Shown here: in pieces, positions 51,043 through 59,859 of the stretch
Numbering within the stretch: the first letter of the stretch is position 1
How the letters are laid out: every line of letters begins with the position of its first letter
Assembly (NCBI GenBank): GCA_964410125.1
Contig: CAYPGQ010000001.1
Coordinates: 62,001 to 126,000, forward strand
Origin: G020348385 sp964410125
GTDB taxonomy: Bacteria > Acidobacteriota > Aminicenantia > Aminicenantales > Aminicenantaceae
Length of the DNA stretch: 64,000 bases
Reading direction: 5' to 3'
The notes under the pieces: model-generated
Told to the model about the DNA's origin: nothing
Seen by the model: only the letters and a program-made list of their open reading frames with translations
Database searches by the model: none
Made by a program: the position numbers and the translations under genes

Positions 51043-54000
51043 GCTGTTGAAGTTAGCCCATGCCTTCTTGAACTCTCCTATCTTCTTGGAAGAAAAGCCC
51101 CGGATGCGGTCGCCATAAAAATAAAAGATGGGGATGACGATCAAGATAAAAATCGTGGAGCTGATCAATCCTCCCACTGCTGACAGGGCAAGTGAAGACC
51201 AGAGGCGGCGTCTTTCGACCTCCAGTTGGATCAATATCAAAGGAAACATTCCCAAAACAGTCGTGCTCGTGGTCATGAAGATCGGGCGTATCCTTTCCCT
51301 AGCTCCGGCCAAAACAGCATCGAGCACAGGGAGGCCTTCTTTTTTCTTCAAATTGATGTGATCCACAAGAAGTATGGAGTTGTTGACCACAATCCCACCC
51401 AGCAGAATAACGCCTATGTAGGCCGAGGAATCAAACGGAAAATCGGCGATGACAAAAGCCACGAACACCCCGATCAAGGCTAAGGGTACAGCCAACAGGA
51501 TGAAAAAAGGCTGGATGAACGATTCATACAAAGACGCTAAAATCATAAAAATGATGATTAACGAAAAGATGATGGCAAACTTGATCTGGCCCAATTCTTC
51601 CTCGGTCATGCGCCAATCATATCCTTCTAAAGTCGCCGAAAATCCAGGCGGTAATGAGAGCTTGTTAAAAAGTGCCTCCTTATAACGTTCTGCAGCTTTG
51701 TGAGGTCCTCGGAATTCCCACATAAGAGTTTGCTGGAATTCCTGATCTTCCCTGTCGATCGATCCGGCGATCGGCCACTCTTCAAGAACGGAGATGTCCT
51801 TCAATCTCAACAATTCTCCCCCCTGAGTCTGGATAATCTCATTCTGCAGGCCTTTTAGGTCGATCAAAGCCGCTTCAGGAAATTTTATCGAGATGTCTGT
51901 CTCCTTGCCTTCGATTTTGGCCTTTAGAGGCATCGACAACCGTCCAGCCATTAAAACCTGGAGATGATAGTAGAGATACTGGGGATCGATGTTGTATTGG
52001 CGGAGAATCTCTTTATCGATCTTCAAAACATATGCGTAGGAATCCAGCCTCCACCAACCGAAGCGGCCGGATGTTATTTTGACATCCTTTATGCGCGGAT
52101 TTCTCTTCAAGGTGTTCTCGAGGTTGGACGTGATCTCCTGGAGTTTTTTCAGGTTATACCCATAAAATTTTATCCGTGAATCATAATAGGTCGTGGGCCC
52201 GATGGAAGAATAATAGCCTTGAGGATCAAAGCCAGAAACTCCGATACTGATCCCTGCAAAATTGGTGGCCAGTTGAATCAACTCTTCCTTCAGCACATAG
52301 GGATGGTAGGAGAATTCGATCTCCGGGGGAAATTCTATGGAAATGTAGGCTCTCTCAGACATTACGGTTGTGTTCATCTCCTTTTCGTAGGACTTTTGCA
52401 TTACCTTTTCTTCGAACTTCATGATCACGTTGTCTGTCGCTTCGATCGGTGTTCCGGGAGGCATGCCTACGGAAACAAAAAGTCTCTGCTGGTACTGCCA
52501 GGAAAAAAAGGACCCGATGGTCACTTCGGAACGGAACCATTTGTAAGCCCCGAAAAAGATGGCCGCGATGATCAGAATGACTTCTATCGGATGACGGATC
52601 AGAAACTTCAGAGATTTCACATAAAAATTACGGACTTTTTCCTCTTTTTTCTCCTTTCGCTCCTTCAGCAACCGTGGGCTCATGGCCGGAATGAGCGAAA
52701 AAGATACCAGGAGAGAAGCCGCCAAAGCGGAACTAATGACAATGGCTAACGGGAGATAATAAATCTTCATGCGGCCAGTGAAATAAACAAACGAGAAAAA
52801 AACACTCATGGTGGTCAATGTCGCCGCCAATACAGGAAGAAATACCTCTTTTGCTCCTTGAATAGCCGCTTTAATCGGAGGAACGCCTCTCTCTCTCAAT
52901 CGGAGCACGTTCTCGAATACAACGATGGAATTATCCACAAACAGGCCGAATCCAAGAGCCAATCCTCCCAACGTAAACATATTCAAGGAAATCTTGAAAA
53001 AGTAGATCAAATTGAATGTGATCAAAACGGAAAAGGCTATGGAAGAGAGGACAAGAATAGAGGGCTTGAAACTCCTCAACACAACAAAAACCAGGATAAA
53101 AATGACACCGACGATGATTCCCACCAGAAGATAGAGCTCCCCCAGTCCCTTGCCTATTTTTTCGCTTTCATCATTCACAACCCGGAAAACCAAATCCTGC
53201 GGTAATTCTTGTTTGACTTCTTCAAGTTTATTCTTAACAGCCTTTGCCACTTTTAGTGTACTTGTTCTTGGGGTTTTGTAGACCGTCATCCTGATCGTTG
53301 GCTGCCCGTTGATCCTGTTTATGTAATAAACATCCTGGTAAGAAGGGAAGATTTTTGCAACATTCTTTAATTTGACCGGATTCTCCCCAGAGTGGATCAC
53401 AACAATTTCCCCCAATTCCCTGGTGCTTGTAATCGGGTTTGAAACCTTGAAGATATACTCCTGGGCTCCTTTTTGGACTCTTCCAGCGGGATAGATCTCG
53501 ATCCTCTCCTGGATGCGGTAGCGGACTTGAAATGGGGATATCCCAAACGCTTTGAGCTTTTCTTTATCAAGGAGTATCTTAATTTCCGGGTCAGAGCCCC
53601 CCGTCACAGAAACACCAGCGACGCCCTTAATGGAACCGATTCCGATCTCGATACGATCCTTAATATGCTCTCTCAGTTTATGGAGTGAATAACTCCCGGA
53701 GATTGTGTATTCCAGGAAGTCCTCTTCCTGGAATTCCTCGGGCTCATAGGGTTGCACGGTGGGGCGCACACTGTAGGGAAGGACATCGCGTAGCTCGGCA
53801 ATTTTTTCTCTGAGGGCAAGATGGGCGAACTCCATGTTTGTTTTTTCGTCGAATTCCAGAGTTATCCTCGAACTGCCGTTTTGCGACTCGGAATAAATCT
53901 TGCGGATTCCTTTGACCGTCGAGACTTTTTCTTCGATAGGAGCGGTAATCTCGGTCTGAATGACCTCAGGCGGTACGCCCTGCCAGGATGTGTTGATGTT

Positions 54001-54126
54001 AAGCTCGGGAAACTCTTCTTTGGGAGCCAGCTCTAAAGGCAAGTTCATAAAAGAATACACACCAAGAACGAGCAAGGCCATGAATATCATGGCTGTGGCG
54101 ATCGGCCGCTCGACAAAAATCTTCAT
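51037..54126 (-). CDS. RND efflux transporter permease subunit (second of a pair)
   Basis: 1029 residues with the usual twelve helices and two large periplasmic loops. F-V-E-R-P-I-A-T-A-M-I-F-M start, P-E-V-I-Q-T-E-I-T-A-P-I-E porter block, G-G-L-A-L-G-F-G-L-F-V-D-N-S-I-V-V-F-E-N helix 4 and G-V-I-L-L-G-G-I-V-V-N-N-S-I-L-L-V-D helix 10. One Asp in helix 4 is kept where AcrB has two. It starts inside the stop of the upstream RND gene (ATGA overlap), implying a fixed ratio and probable heteromultimer. No periplasmic adaptor or outer-membrane channel is nearby. Its stop falls within a repeat end. Confidence 0.92.
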   Translation of the reverse strand: MKIFVERPIATAMIFMALLVLGVYSFMNLPLELAPKEEFPELNINTSWQGVPPEVIQTEITAPIEEKVSTVKGIRKIYSESQNGSSRITLEFDEKTNMEFAHLALREKIAELRDVLPYSVRPTVQPYEPEEFQEEDFLEYTISGSYSLHKLREHIKDRIEIGIGSIKGVAGVSVTGGSDPEIKILLDKEKLKAFGISPFQVRYRIQERIEIYPAGRVQKGAQEYIFKVSNPITSTRELGEIVVIHSGENPVKLKNVAKIFPSYQDVYYINRINGQPTIRMTVYKTPRTSTLKVAKAVKNKLEEVKQELPQDLVFRVVNDESEKIGKGLGELYLLVGIIVGVIFILVFVVLRSFKPSILVLSSIAFSVLITFNLIYFFKISLNMFTLGGLALGFGLFVDNSIVVFENVLRLRERGVPPIKAAIQGAKEVFLPVLAATLTTMSVFFSFVYFTGRMKIYYLPLAIVISSALAASLLVSFSLIPAMSPRLLKERKEKKEEKVRNFYVKSLKFLIRHPIEVILIIAAIFFGAYKWFRSEVTIGSFFSWQYQQRLFVSVGMPPGTPIEATDNVIMKFEEKVMQKSYEKEMNTTVMSERAYISIEFPPEIEFSYHPYVLKEELIQLATNFAGISIGVSGFDPQGYYSSIGPTTYYDSRIKFYGYNLKKLQEITSNLENTLKRNPRIKDVKITSGRFGWWRLDSYAYVLKIDKEILRQYNIDPQYLYYHLQVLMAGRLSMPLKAKIEGKETDISIKFPEAALIDLKGLQNEIIQTQGGELLRLKDISVLEEWPIAGSIDREDQEFQQTLMWEFRGPHKAAERYKEALFNKLSLPPGFSATLEGYDWRMTEEELGQIKFAIIFSLIIIFMILASLYESFIQPFFILLAVPLALIGVFVAFVIADFPFDSSAYIGVILLGGIVVNNSILLVDHINLKKKEGLPVLDAVLAGARERIRPIFMTTSTTVLGMFPLILIQLEVERRRLWSSLALSAVGGLISSTIFILIVIPIFYFYGDRIRGFSSKKIGEFKKAWANFNSP

Positions 54127-57100
54127 GATTTATTTTTCTCTGCTTTTCTTTTCTCAGCCAGATCATAAGATAGGGGAATAAGGATTAAGGTCAGGAAGGT
54201 GGCTAACATCAAACCACCTATGACCGATATGGCAAGAGGCTGTTGAAGCTCTGCGCCTTTTCCCAGGCCTAAGGACATCGGGAAAAGTCCAAAGGCCGTG
54301 GTGACCGTGGTCATCAGGATCGGCCTGAGCCTCACCTTGCTGGCCTCCATGATGGCCTCTCGCAAGGCCATGCCTTTTTTCCTGAGTTGATTAGTGTAGT
54401 CTATTTTGACGATGGCGTCGTTGACCACAATCCCCGCTAAAACGACCATCCCCATGACAGAGATCACGTTCAATGTTTGCCCTGTGATGTACAGGGCCCA
54501 TATAGCGCCGGTCAAGCCCATAGGGAGTGTAAAAAGGATCAAAAAGGGATGAAGGAGCGATTCGAACTGGGCGGCCATGATCATGTAAACCAAAAGCACC
54601 GCCAGGGAGAAAGCAAAGATCAGACTCCGGAAAGATTTGGCCATTTCTTCCTGTTCGCCGCTGAACACAACTCTATAGTTTGGCGGCAATTCCAGTTCAT
54701 CGATTTTCTCTCTGATCTGAGGAGCCACCTGGCTGATTTTGGTCCCGCGCAAATTGGCCGTCACCAGGACTTCTCTCTGTTGATTCTCTCTCCGAATCTC
54801 CTTCGGTCCACGCGCAAGCTCGTAATACACCAGTTCTCTCAAGGGGATAAGGTTTCCTTGATGATTGATCTGTTCATTGAGAAGGAATTCGATGTTATCT
54901 CTCACATCCTCAGTAAGACGGACCAGAATGTCGTATTTCTTTTCCATCTCCTTAAACTGCGTATCTCTTCTTCCTCTGACCGCATCCGTAAAATATGAGC
55001 CGATCGTTGCAGCCGAGATATCATATTTTTCCAGGGCTCCCTTCCTAATCTTGATCAAAAACTCTGGTTTTCCTTCACCGATATTGGTGCTGATATCGGC
55101 AATCCCTTGAATGCCATTCAATTTTTCGACAAGTTCAAGGGCCAGTCCATTCAATTTGTTGAGATCCTCCCCCTTGATTTTCAATCCGATCTCGGCCGTG
55201 GCAAAAGCCAAGAACTGTGCCATGGTGGACTGTTCCTTGATGATCGAGTAGGTCAGGCCAGGAAATTTATCCATTCTTTCCCTCAAATACTCGATCGTTT
55301 CGTCAACCGCGGATGATTGATCCACTTCCACATAAATTCTACCGGAATTGACAGAAATATCCGGATTTTGGCTCTCCAAACCTGAAACAATCCCGACTTG
55401 AGAAAAATAATCGACCACACTCTTTTTCTGGCCCAGTGCTTGTTCGAGGGAGGCGACCACATCGGCAGTTTGCTCAAAAGAAAAGTCGATCGGCGTTTTT
55501 AAGTTGGCCTCGAACGAGACTGTCTCTGGTTTGGGCATGAGTTCTCGCGGGATCTTTGTGGCCACAAATAAAGTAAGCGATAGAAAAAATAACGATCCCA
55601 GAAGAACCTTGCCCTTGTTATCCAGGCTCCATAAGAGAAACTGATGGTACACAAGAGCAAACCTCTGATAAAAAGCGTTGTATGCTTTAAAAATAGCCCG
55701 TACTACGGGTCTGAAGGGAATGGCAATATAATGGACGATCAAAAGGACGGCTTGGACGATAAAACTGAACAGAAAGTTGAGCACCCAATAGACTACCTTA
55801 AACAGGAAATAAACGAGCCTTCGCAGACCTTTGTACGGCAGCCCCAAGAAATGCCATTTGGATTTTTTTGGGTGCTCGTCAAGATGTTCTATTTCAGCTG
55901 AATCTTCTGCTCCTTTTTTGTCTTTTTCGATGGCCAATCGGCGGGACGCCAGCATCGGGAGCAAAGTCAAAGAAACGATCAAGGATGAGAGGAGAGCAAA
56001 AGTAACCGTCAGGGCTTGGTCTTTAAAGAGCTGACCTGCTACTCCATGAACATAAATGATCGGGAGAAAAACCGAAATGGTCGTTAGAGTCGATGCCGTG
56101 ACTGCCATGCCGACTTCTTTGGTGCCCGACAAAGCGGCCTCGAACAGGGACTTCCCCAAAGATCTATGCCGGAAAATGCTCTCGGATACAACGATGGAGT
56201 TGTCTACCAGCATTCCACAGCCCAAGGCAAGTCCTCCTAAAGACATGATATTCAGGGTGATGTCCCTGAAATAAAGAAGGTTAAAAGTGGCAATGATAGA
56301 AATTGGAATAACCACGGCAATGATGGACGGTGTTTTGAAATCCTGGAGAAAGATGATCAGGACAAAAAAAGCCAAAATCCCACCAAAAATGATAGCGTTC
56401 AACACAGAAGAGATGGCATTTTCGATGTATTTGGCCTGCTCTGAGACGATCAGGATGTCTATCTGAGTGTTTTCCTGTTCGATCTCTTCCATGACCTCCC
56501 TGGCTAATTGTGTCACTTCTACCGTGTTGGCGCCGGATTCTTTTCTGACCAAAATCCCGATGCTTTCACTCCCGTTGAGACGGGTTAATCCTTCTCTTTC
56601 TTTAATTGAATCATTGATTATCGCCACATCTTTCAGCTTGATGACACCACGCTCTTTGGTCGTTTTCAGGCTGATCTCCCCTATTTCGTCTACCTGCTCA
56701 AACTCCCCCACTACTCGCAGGGCATACTTGAACCGTCCTTTCCGGACACTCCCTCCTTGAATATTCCGGTTGAATGCCTGGATACGATTAGATATCTGTG
56801 AAACGCTCAGTCCGTACAGAGACATGAGCTGGGGGTCTATCTCGACCTGGATCTCTCTTTCGACACCCCCGGCAATCTCTGCCGACCCAATTCCTTCGAT
56901 TTGTTCCATTCTTGGTTTGATGACTTCCTCGGAAAACTCCTTGAGCTCGAGGAGAGATCTCGGGCCAGACACAGAAAGTATAATGATGGGCCGGCTCTGG
57001 GGATCGAGAGGAATGATGGTGGGTTCCTCGACATCCTCCGGGAGCATGGATTGAGCCCCATCCAGCTTTTCTCGCGTATGGAGCATGGCAAAATCCATAT

Positions 57101-57398
57101 CCGTTCCCCAGGAGAATTCCAGAGTCATAAACGAAACACCCTCCTTGGACACAGATTCGACAAGCCTCAATCCTGGAATTCGGCTGACCGCTGCTTCCAG
57201 AGGTGTGGTGATGAGTGTTTCGATCTCTTCCGGTGCCACCCCTTGATACTGGGTGACGACCGAGAGCCGGGGATAACTGATATTTGGAAGCAGGTCCACG
57301 CTCAATTCGCGGAGGGAAACAAAGCCAAGAAGAACGATGCCCAGAAAAAACATGATCGTCGTAACAGGCCTCTTGACGGTTAGTTGCGTTATTTTCAT
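54123..57398 (-). CDS. RND efflux transporter permease subunit (first of a pair, with central insertion)
   Basis: 1091 residues. Standard start V-K-R-P-V-T-T-I-M, porter block P-E-E-I-E-T-L-I-T-T-P-L-E, helix 4 G-G-L-A-L-G-C-G-M-L-V-D-N-S-I-V-V-S-E and helix 10 G-M-V-V-L-A-G-I-V-V-N-D-A-I-V-K-I-D. After helix 6 (about residue 490-600) there is an extra stretch: a charged part (E-K-D-K-K-G-A-E-D-S-A-E-I) and a long hydrophobic region before the second half of the protein, longer than in AcrB. Such insertions occur in Acidobacteriota RND proteins; its function is unknown. Translational coupling with the second RND gene points to a heteromeric pump like MdtBC. Confidence 0.9.
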   Translation of the reverse strand: MKITQLTVKRPVTTIMFFLGIVLLGFVSLRELSVDLLPNISYPRLSVVTQYQGVAPEEIETLITTPLEAAVSRIPGLRLVESVSKEGVSFMTLEFSWGTDMDFAMLHTREKLDGAQSMLPEDVEEPTIIPLDPQSRPIIILSVSGPRSLLELKEFSEEVIKPRMEQIEGIGSAEIAGGVEREIQVEIDPQLMSLYGLSVSQISNRIQAFNRNIQGGSVRKGRFKYALRVVGEFEQVDEIGEISLKTTKERGVIKLKDVAIINDSIKEREGLTRLNGSESIGILVRKESGANTVEVTQLAREVMEEIEQENTQIDILIVSEQAKYIENAISSVLNAIIFGGILAFFVLIIFLQDFKTPSIIAVVIPISIIATFNLLYFRDITLNIMSLGGLALGCGMLVDNSIVVSESIFRHRSLGKSLFEAALSGTKEVGMAVTASTLTTISVFLPIIYVHGVAGQLFKDQALTVTFALLSSLIVSLTLLPMLASRRLAIEKDKKGAEDSAEIEHLDEHPKKSKWHFLGLPYKGLRRLVYFLFKVVYWVLNFLFSFIVQAVLLIVHYIAIPFRPVVRAIFKAYNAFYQRFALVYHQFLLWSLDNKGKVLLGSLFFLSLTLFVATKIPRELMPKPETVSFEANLKTPIDFSFEQTADVVASLEQALGQKKSVVDYFSQVGIVSGLESQNPDISVNSGRIYVEVDQSSAVDETIEYLRERMDKFPGLTYSIIKEQSTMAQFLAFATAEIGLKIKGEDLNKLNGLALELVEKLNGIQGIADISTNIGEGKPEFLIKIRKGALEKYDISAATIGSYFTDAVRGRRDTQFKEMEKKYDILVRLTEDVRDNIEFLLNEQINHQGNLIPLRELVYYELARGPKEIRRENQQREVLVTANLRGTKISQVAPQIREKIDELELPPNYRVVFSGEQEEMAKSFRSLIFAFSLAVLLVYMIMAAQFESLLHPFLILFTLPMGLTGAIWALYITGQTLNVISVMGMVVLAGIVVNDAIVKIDYTNQLRKKGMALREAIMEASKVRLRPILMTTVTTAFGLFPMSLGLGKGAELQQPLAISVIGGLMLATFLTLILIPLSYDLAEKRKAEKNKS

Positions 57399-57458
57399 GG
57401 ACTCAACCTATAGGGATACTCACATCCTCATTCTATTATTTAGATAGATAATATAGTG

Positions 57459-57614
57459 CTATTTTGTCAGTCTCCAAATTTTGGCCGTCTGATCATCGCC
57501 AGTTGTAACTATATACTTTCCATCCGGGCTAAACGTTGCAGAAAAACCCGGATTATCCCTATGCCTCCCATTAATTAATATACAACGGATTCTGCGTCTT
57601 ATTCCCGTTGTTAT
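57459..57614 (-). pseudogene. C-terminal WD40-repeat remnant
   Basis: An open frame without a start reads R-H-R-D-N-P-G-F-S-A-T-F-S-P-D-G-K-Y-I-V-T-T-G-D-D-Q-T-A-K-I-W-R-L-T-K and then a stop at 57459-57461. F-S-P-D-G-x-x-I-x-T-x-x-x-D-x-x-x-x-I-W is an unmistakable WD40 blade. A stop lies upstream at about 57615, so only the last blade remains. It explains most of the 260 bases between the RND and the propeller gene. Confidence 0.6.
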
Positions 57615-57661
57615 TCAACTCTTCTCAATCTAACAATAAAATAATCGTGAGTCAACATGCC

Positions 57662-58666
57662 TTATTCTTGCCATATCATTTTGTAAGCAATCAATTCTTC
57701 GAATCCACTTTTTTTCCTGGAGACACAGTACAGATGATTGTTTTTGAATTTTCTTGACCTTGCTACCTTGAGATATTTGGTGCCGACAAAAATTCCATCC
57801 GGATTAAGTATCTGAAGAAGGACCTCATCTGGCCCTTCATCCTCTTCATAAGTCTCCACAAAAACTCTTCCTTCCTCATCGACCCACAATTCTTTGAAAG
57901 GAGGGAAATAATCGGGAAAATAATGCTTCTCTTTGAAATTCAGTTCTTCCCATGCAGGGGAGCTTTTCCATCTTTCGATGATTCTTTCTTTATATTCCTT
58001 TGGAACAGCGCATAATTCCGTTTTTTTTCTTATTTTTTTTATCAAGTCGCCTTGAAAGTTATAGACTGCAATCTCCAAATCGTCCTTTACATTGCTGGAA
58101 ACATAAATTTTTCCATCTGATATGGCATAACTCATGTTATAGCCCAGAAGGCTGATTTTATCGGTCTGGAAATAGGGAATTTCTATCCAGTAGCTGGGAT
58201 ACAGGTCTGTGATTTTTTCAAAATTTCCGTCAGGATTAAAAAATAAAAATTTAGAATTTTCTGCATCAAAAAAAGACAGTTGGCCGGAATCCGTTATTCT
58301 CAGACTGGTTGCCATCCGATATTCGCCGGGTTCCTGGCCGGTCCGGCCGATGGCCTGGATAAACCCGCCGGTGTTGTTAAACTTCAACACCTGCTCGCCG
58401 GTGGAAAGATATATGTTTCCTCCTGAATCCACATCCATTTCATCTATACCTCTTATACCCAAGTCGGACAGATCCTCGCTTTCCGTATCGATCCTGAATT
58501 CCTCCTCCAAGGTGAAGGTAGACGGCTCTCCCTTGATTTTGTGCGGCTCCAGATGATTGACAACCACCTCCACTCCGTCTTCGACAAACCTTTCGACTCC
58601 GCTCTGCTTCGGATTACAGGAGCAAATGACAATGATGGCTAAAATGGGATAAGCGAATCTTTTCAT
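57662..58666 (-). CDS. 6-bladed beta-propeller lipoprotein
   Basis: 334 residues from ATG 58666 (an ATG 18 bases upstream is less likely). Lipobox V-I-C-S-C, Cys near residue 17. Propeller blades with the NHL-like pattern V-D-S-G-G-N-I-Y-L-S, I-T-D-S-G-Q-L-S-F-F-D, Q-A-I-G-R-T-G-Q-E-P-G-E-Y-R, V-D-E-E-G-R-V-F-V. This 6-bladed propeller family (BF3886-like) is frequent in Bacteroidota and Acidobacteriota. It is the last gene of the GntR-ABC block. A close relative precedes it at 58714. Function unknown; location probably outer or inner membrane surface. Confidence 0.8.
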   Translation of the reverse strand: MKRFAYPILAIIVICSCNPKQSGVERFVEDGVEVVVNHLEPHKIKGEPSTFTLEEEFRIDTESEDLSDLGIRGIDEMDVDSGGNIYLSTGEQVLKFNNTGGFIQAIGRTGQEPGEYRMATSLRITDSGQLSFFDAENSKFLFFNPDGNFEKITDLYPSYWIEIPYFQTDKISLLGYNMSYAISDGKIYVSSNVKDDLEIAVYNFQGDLIKKIRKKTELCAVPKEYKERIIERWKSSPAWEELNFKEKHYFPDYFPPFKELWVDEEGRVFVETYEEDEGPDEVLLQILNPDGIFVGTKYLKVARSRKFKNNHLYCVSRKKSGFEELIAYKMIWQE

Positions 58667-58713
58667 GTTTTTTTCTCTACACATCTCATTTTTTTTCTAG
58701 CTGAAATTGATTT

Positions 58714-59859
58714 TCACTTCCAATCCATACTGTATCTTTTCACCAATGGGATCCCTTCCTCGCTTTCCTGGAGCAGACAATATATTTTGTTCTTTTTGGC
58801 GACGAAAATGATCTCATCTCTTGGATGGAAGAATTTTGCGATATACCTTCCTTCAGCATCAAAAACATCATATGAGAGATGATAAATTCCATCTTTTTCT
58901 TCATATTCATAGGTGCAGACAAATATTCTGACTTCATCATCAATGATGAAATATCGTGTAGGAGGAAAGTGACTTGGAACTTCAAATGTCCTGCCTGGTG
59001 GAATCCCCCGATCTCCGAACTCTTCTTTGATCAGATTCTCTTTTATTTTTTTTGTTATTTTGACAGGGTCATAGTCTTTCACGATTCTTTTAATTGTTCT
59101 TCCTTTGTTGTTCACAAACGTCAATTCATATTTTGACGTAATAAGCCATATGACATTATCATCTCTGGTCACATTATGAGAGATTCTGGTCACAAAGGCT
59201 TGAAATACAGAAGGGCTTCTTTTTTCTTCAAAGGAGGCAAGGGTAGCGACAGGTTTAAGGTTGGAATCGAATTTTTTCAATTCAGAAGTCATGGTCTCTC
59301 CATAACTCCTTGTATCAGCATAAATATAGCCTTCAGAGTCGAATTTGAATGAAATGGATGACCAGTATTTTCCCGTTGGGATTTCTTTGATAAATCTTCC
59401 AACGAGTGAATAGTAGATGAGCTTAGAATTTCCCAAATCATCTATGATGAGATTGTTTCCAGGAGATATCTCCATTCTTGAAGGCATAGACATCTCTCCT
59501 GGTCCCTGTCCCCTTTGACCAAAACTTCTCAGGAGCTTTCCGTTTTTATCAAACACCTTTATTTTGATTTCTTTCCAATCCAGAACATAGATATTTTCCT
59601 GGTCATCTACCTGGATCGACCGCAAATTATAGAACATATATTTTTCATTTTCAGTCTGACTGCCTATTGTTAGGTCCTGTTTCAAGACTATGCTGGATGG
59701 GCCACCCTCTGGCGGAGCAGGAGTTTTAGGGTTGGAGATGATGGTCACCCCATTTTTGTTTTCGATTTTGACCTCTTGAGAAAATGGATGGCTGGCCGAA
59801 CCGAGAAAAAAAAGCACCAGAATAGTAAAAAAGTAAAATAGTTGGATTGAATTTTTCAT
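58714..59859 (-). CDS. 6-bladed beta-propeller exported protein
   Basis: 381 residues from an ATG whose last base overlaps the TGA of the permease-propeller gene (ATGA); a longer form from 59877 is possible. A signal peptide (L-F-Y-F-F-T-I-L-V-L-F-F-L-G-S-A) without lipobox, then blades: I-Q-V-D-D-Q-E-N-I-Y-V-L-D, V-F-D-K-N-G-K-L-L-R-S-F-G-Q-R-G-Q-G-P-G-E and I-F-V-C-T-Y-E-Y. It resembles the downstream lipoprotein by eye, suggesting duplication. Coupled translation with the upstream gene places it in the GntR-ABC operon, so it may act with the transporter at the cell surface. Confidence 0.8.
   Translation of the reverse strand: MKNSIQLFYFFTILVLFFLGSASHPFSQEVKIENKNGVTIISNPKTPAPPEGGPSSIVLKQDLTIGSQTENEKYMFYNLRSIQVDDQENIYVLDWKEIKIKVFDKNGKLLRSFGQRGQGPGEMSMPSRMEISPGNNLIIDDLGNSKLIYYSLVGRFIKEIPTGKYWSSISFKFDSEGYIYADTRSYGETMTSELKKFDSNLKPVATLASFEEKRSPSVFQAFVTRISHNVTRDDNVIWLITSKYELTFVNNKGRTIKRIVKDYDPVKITKKIKENLIKEEFGDRGIPPGRTFEVPSHFPPTRYFIIDDEVRIFVCTYEYEEKDGIYHLSYDVFDAEGRYIAKFFHPRDEIIFVAKKNKIYCLLQESEEGIPLVKRYSMDWK

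Noticed and set aside
52219..52749. A 176-codon plus-strand gene inside the RND region
   Set aside because: It is a shadow of the minus-strand RND permease, with biased composition and no domain.
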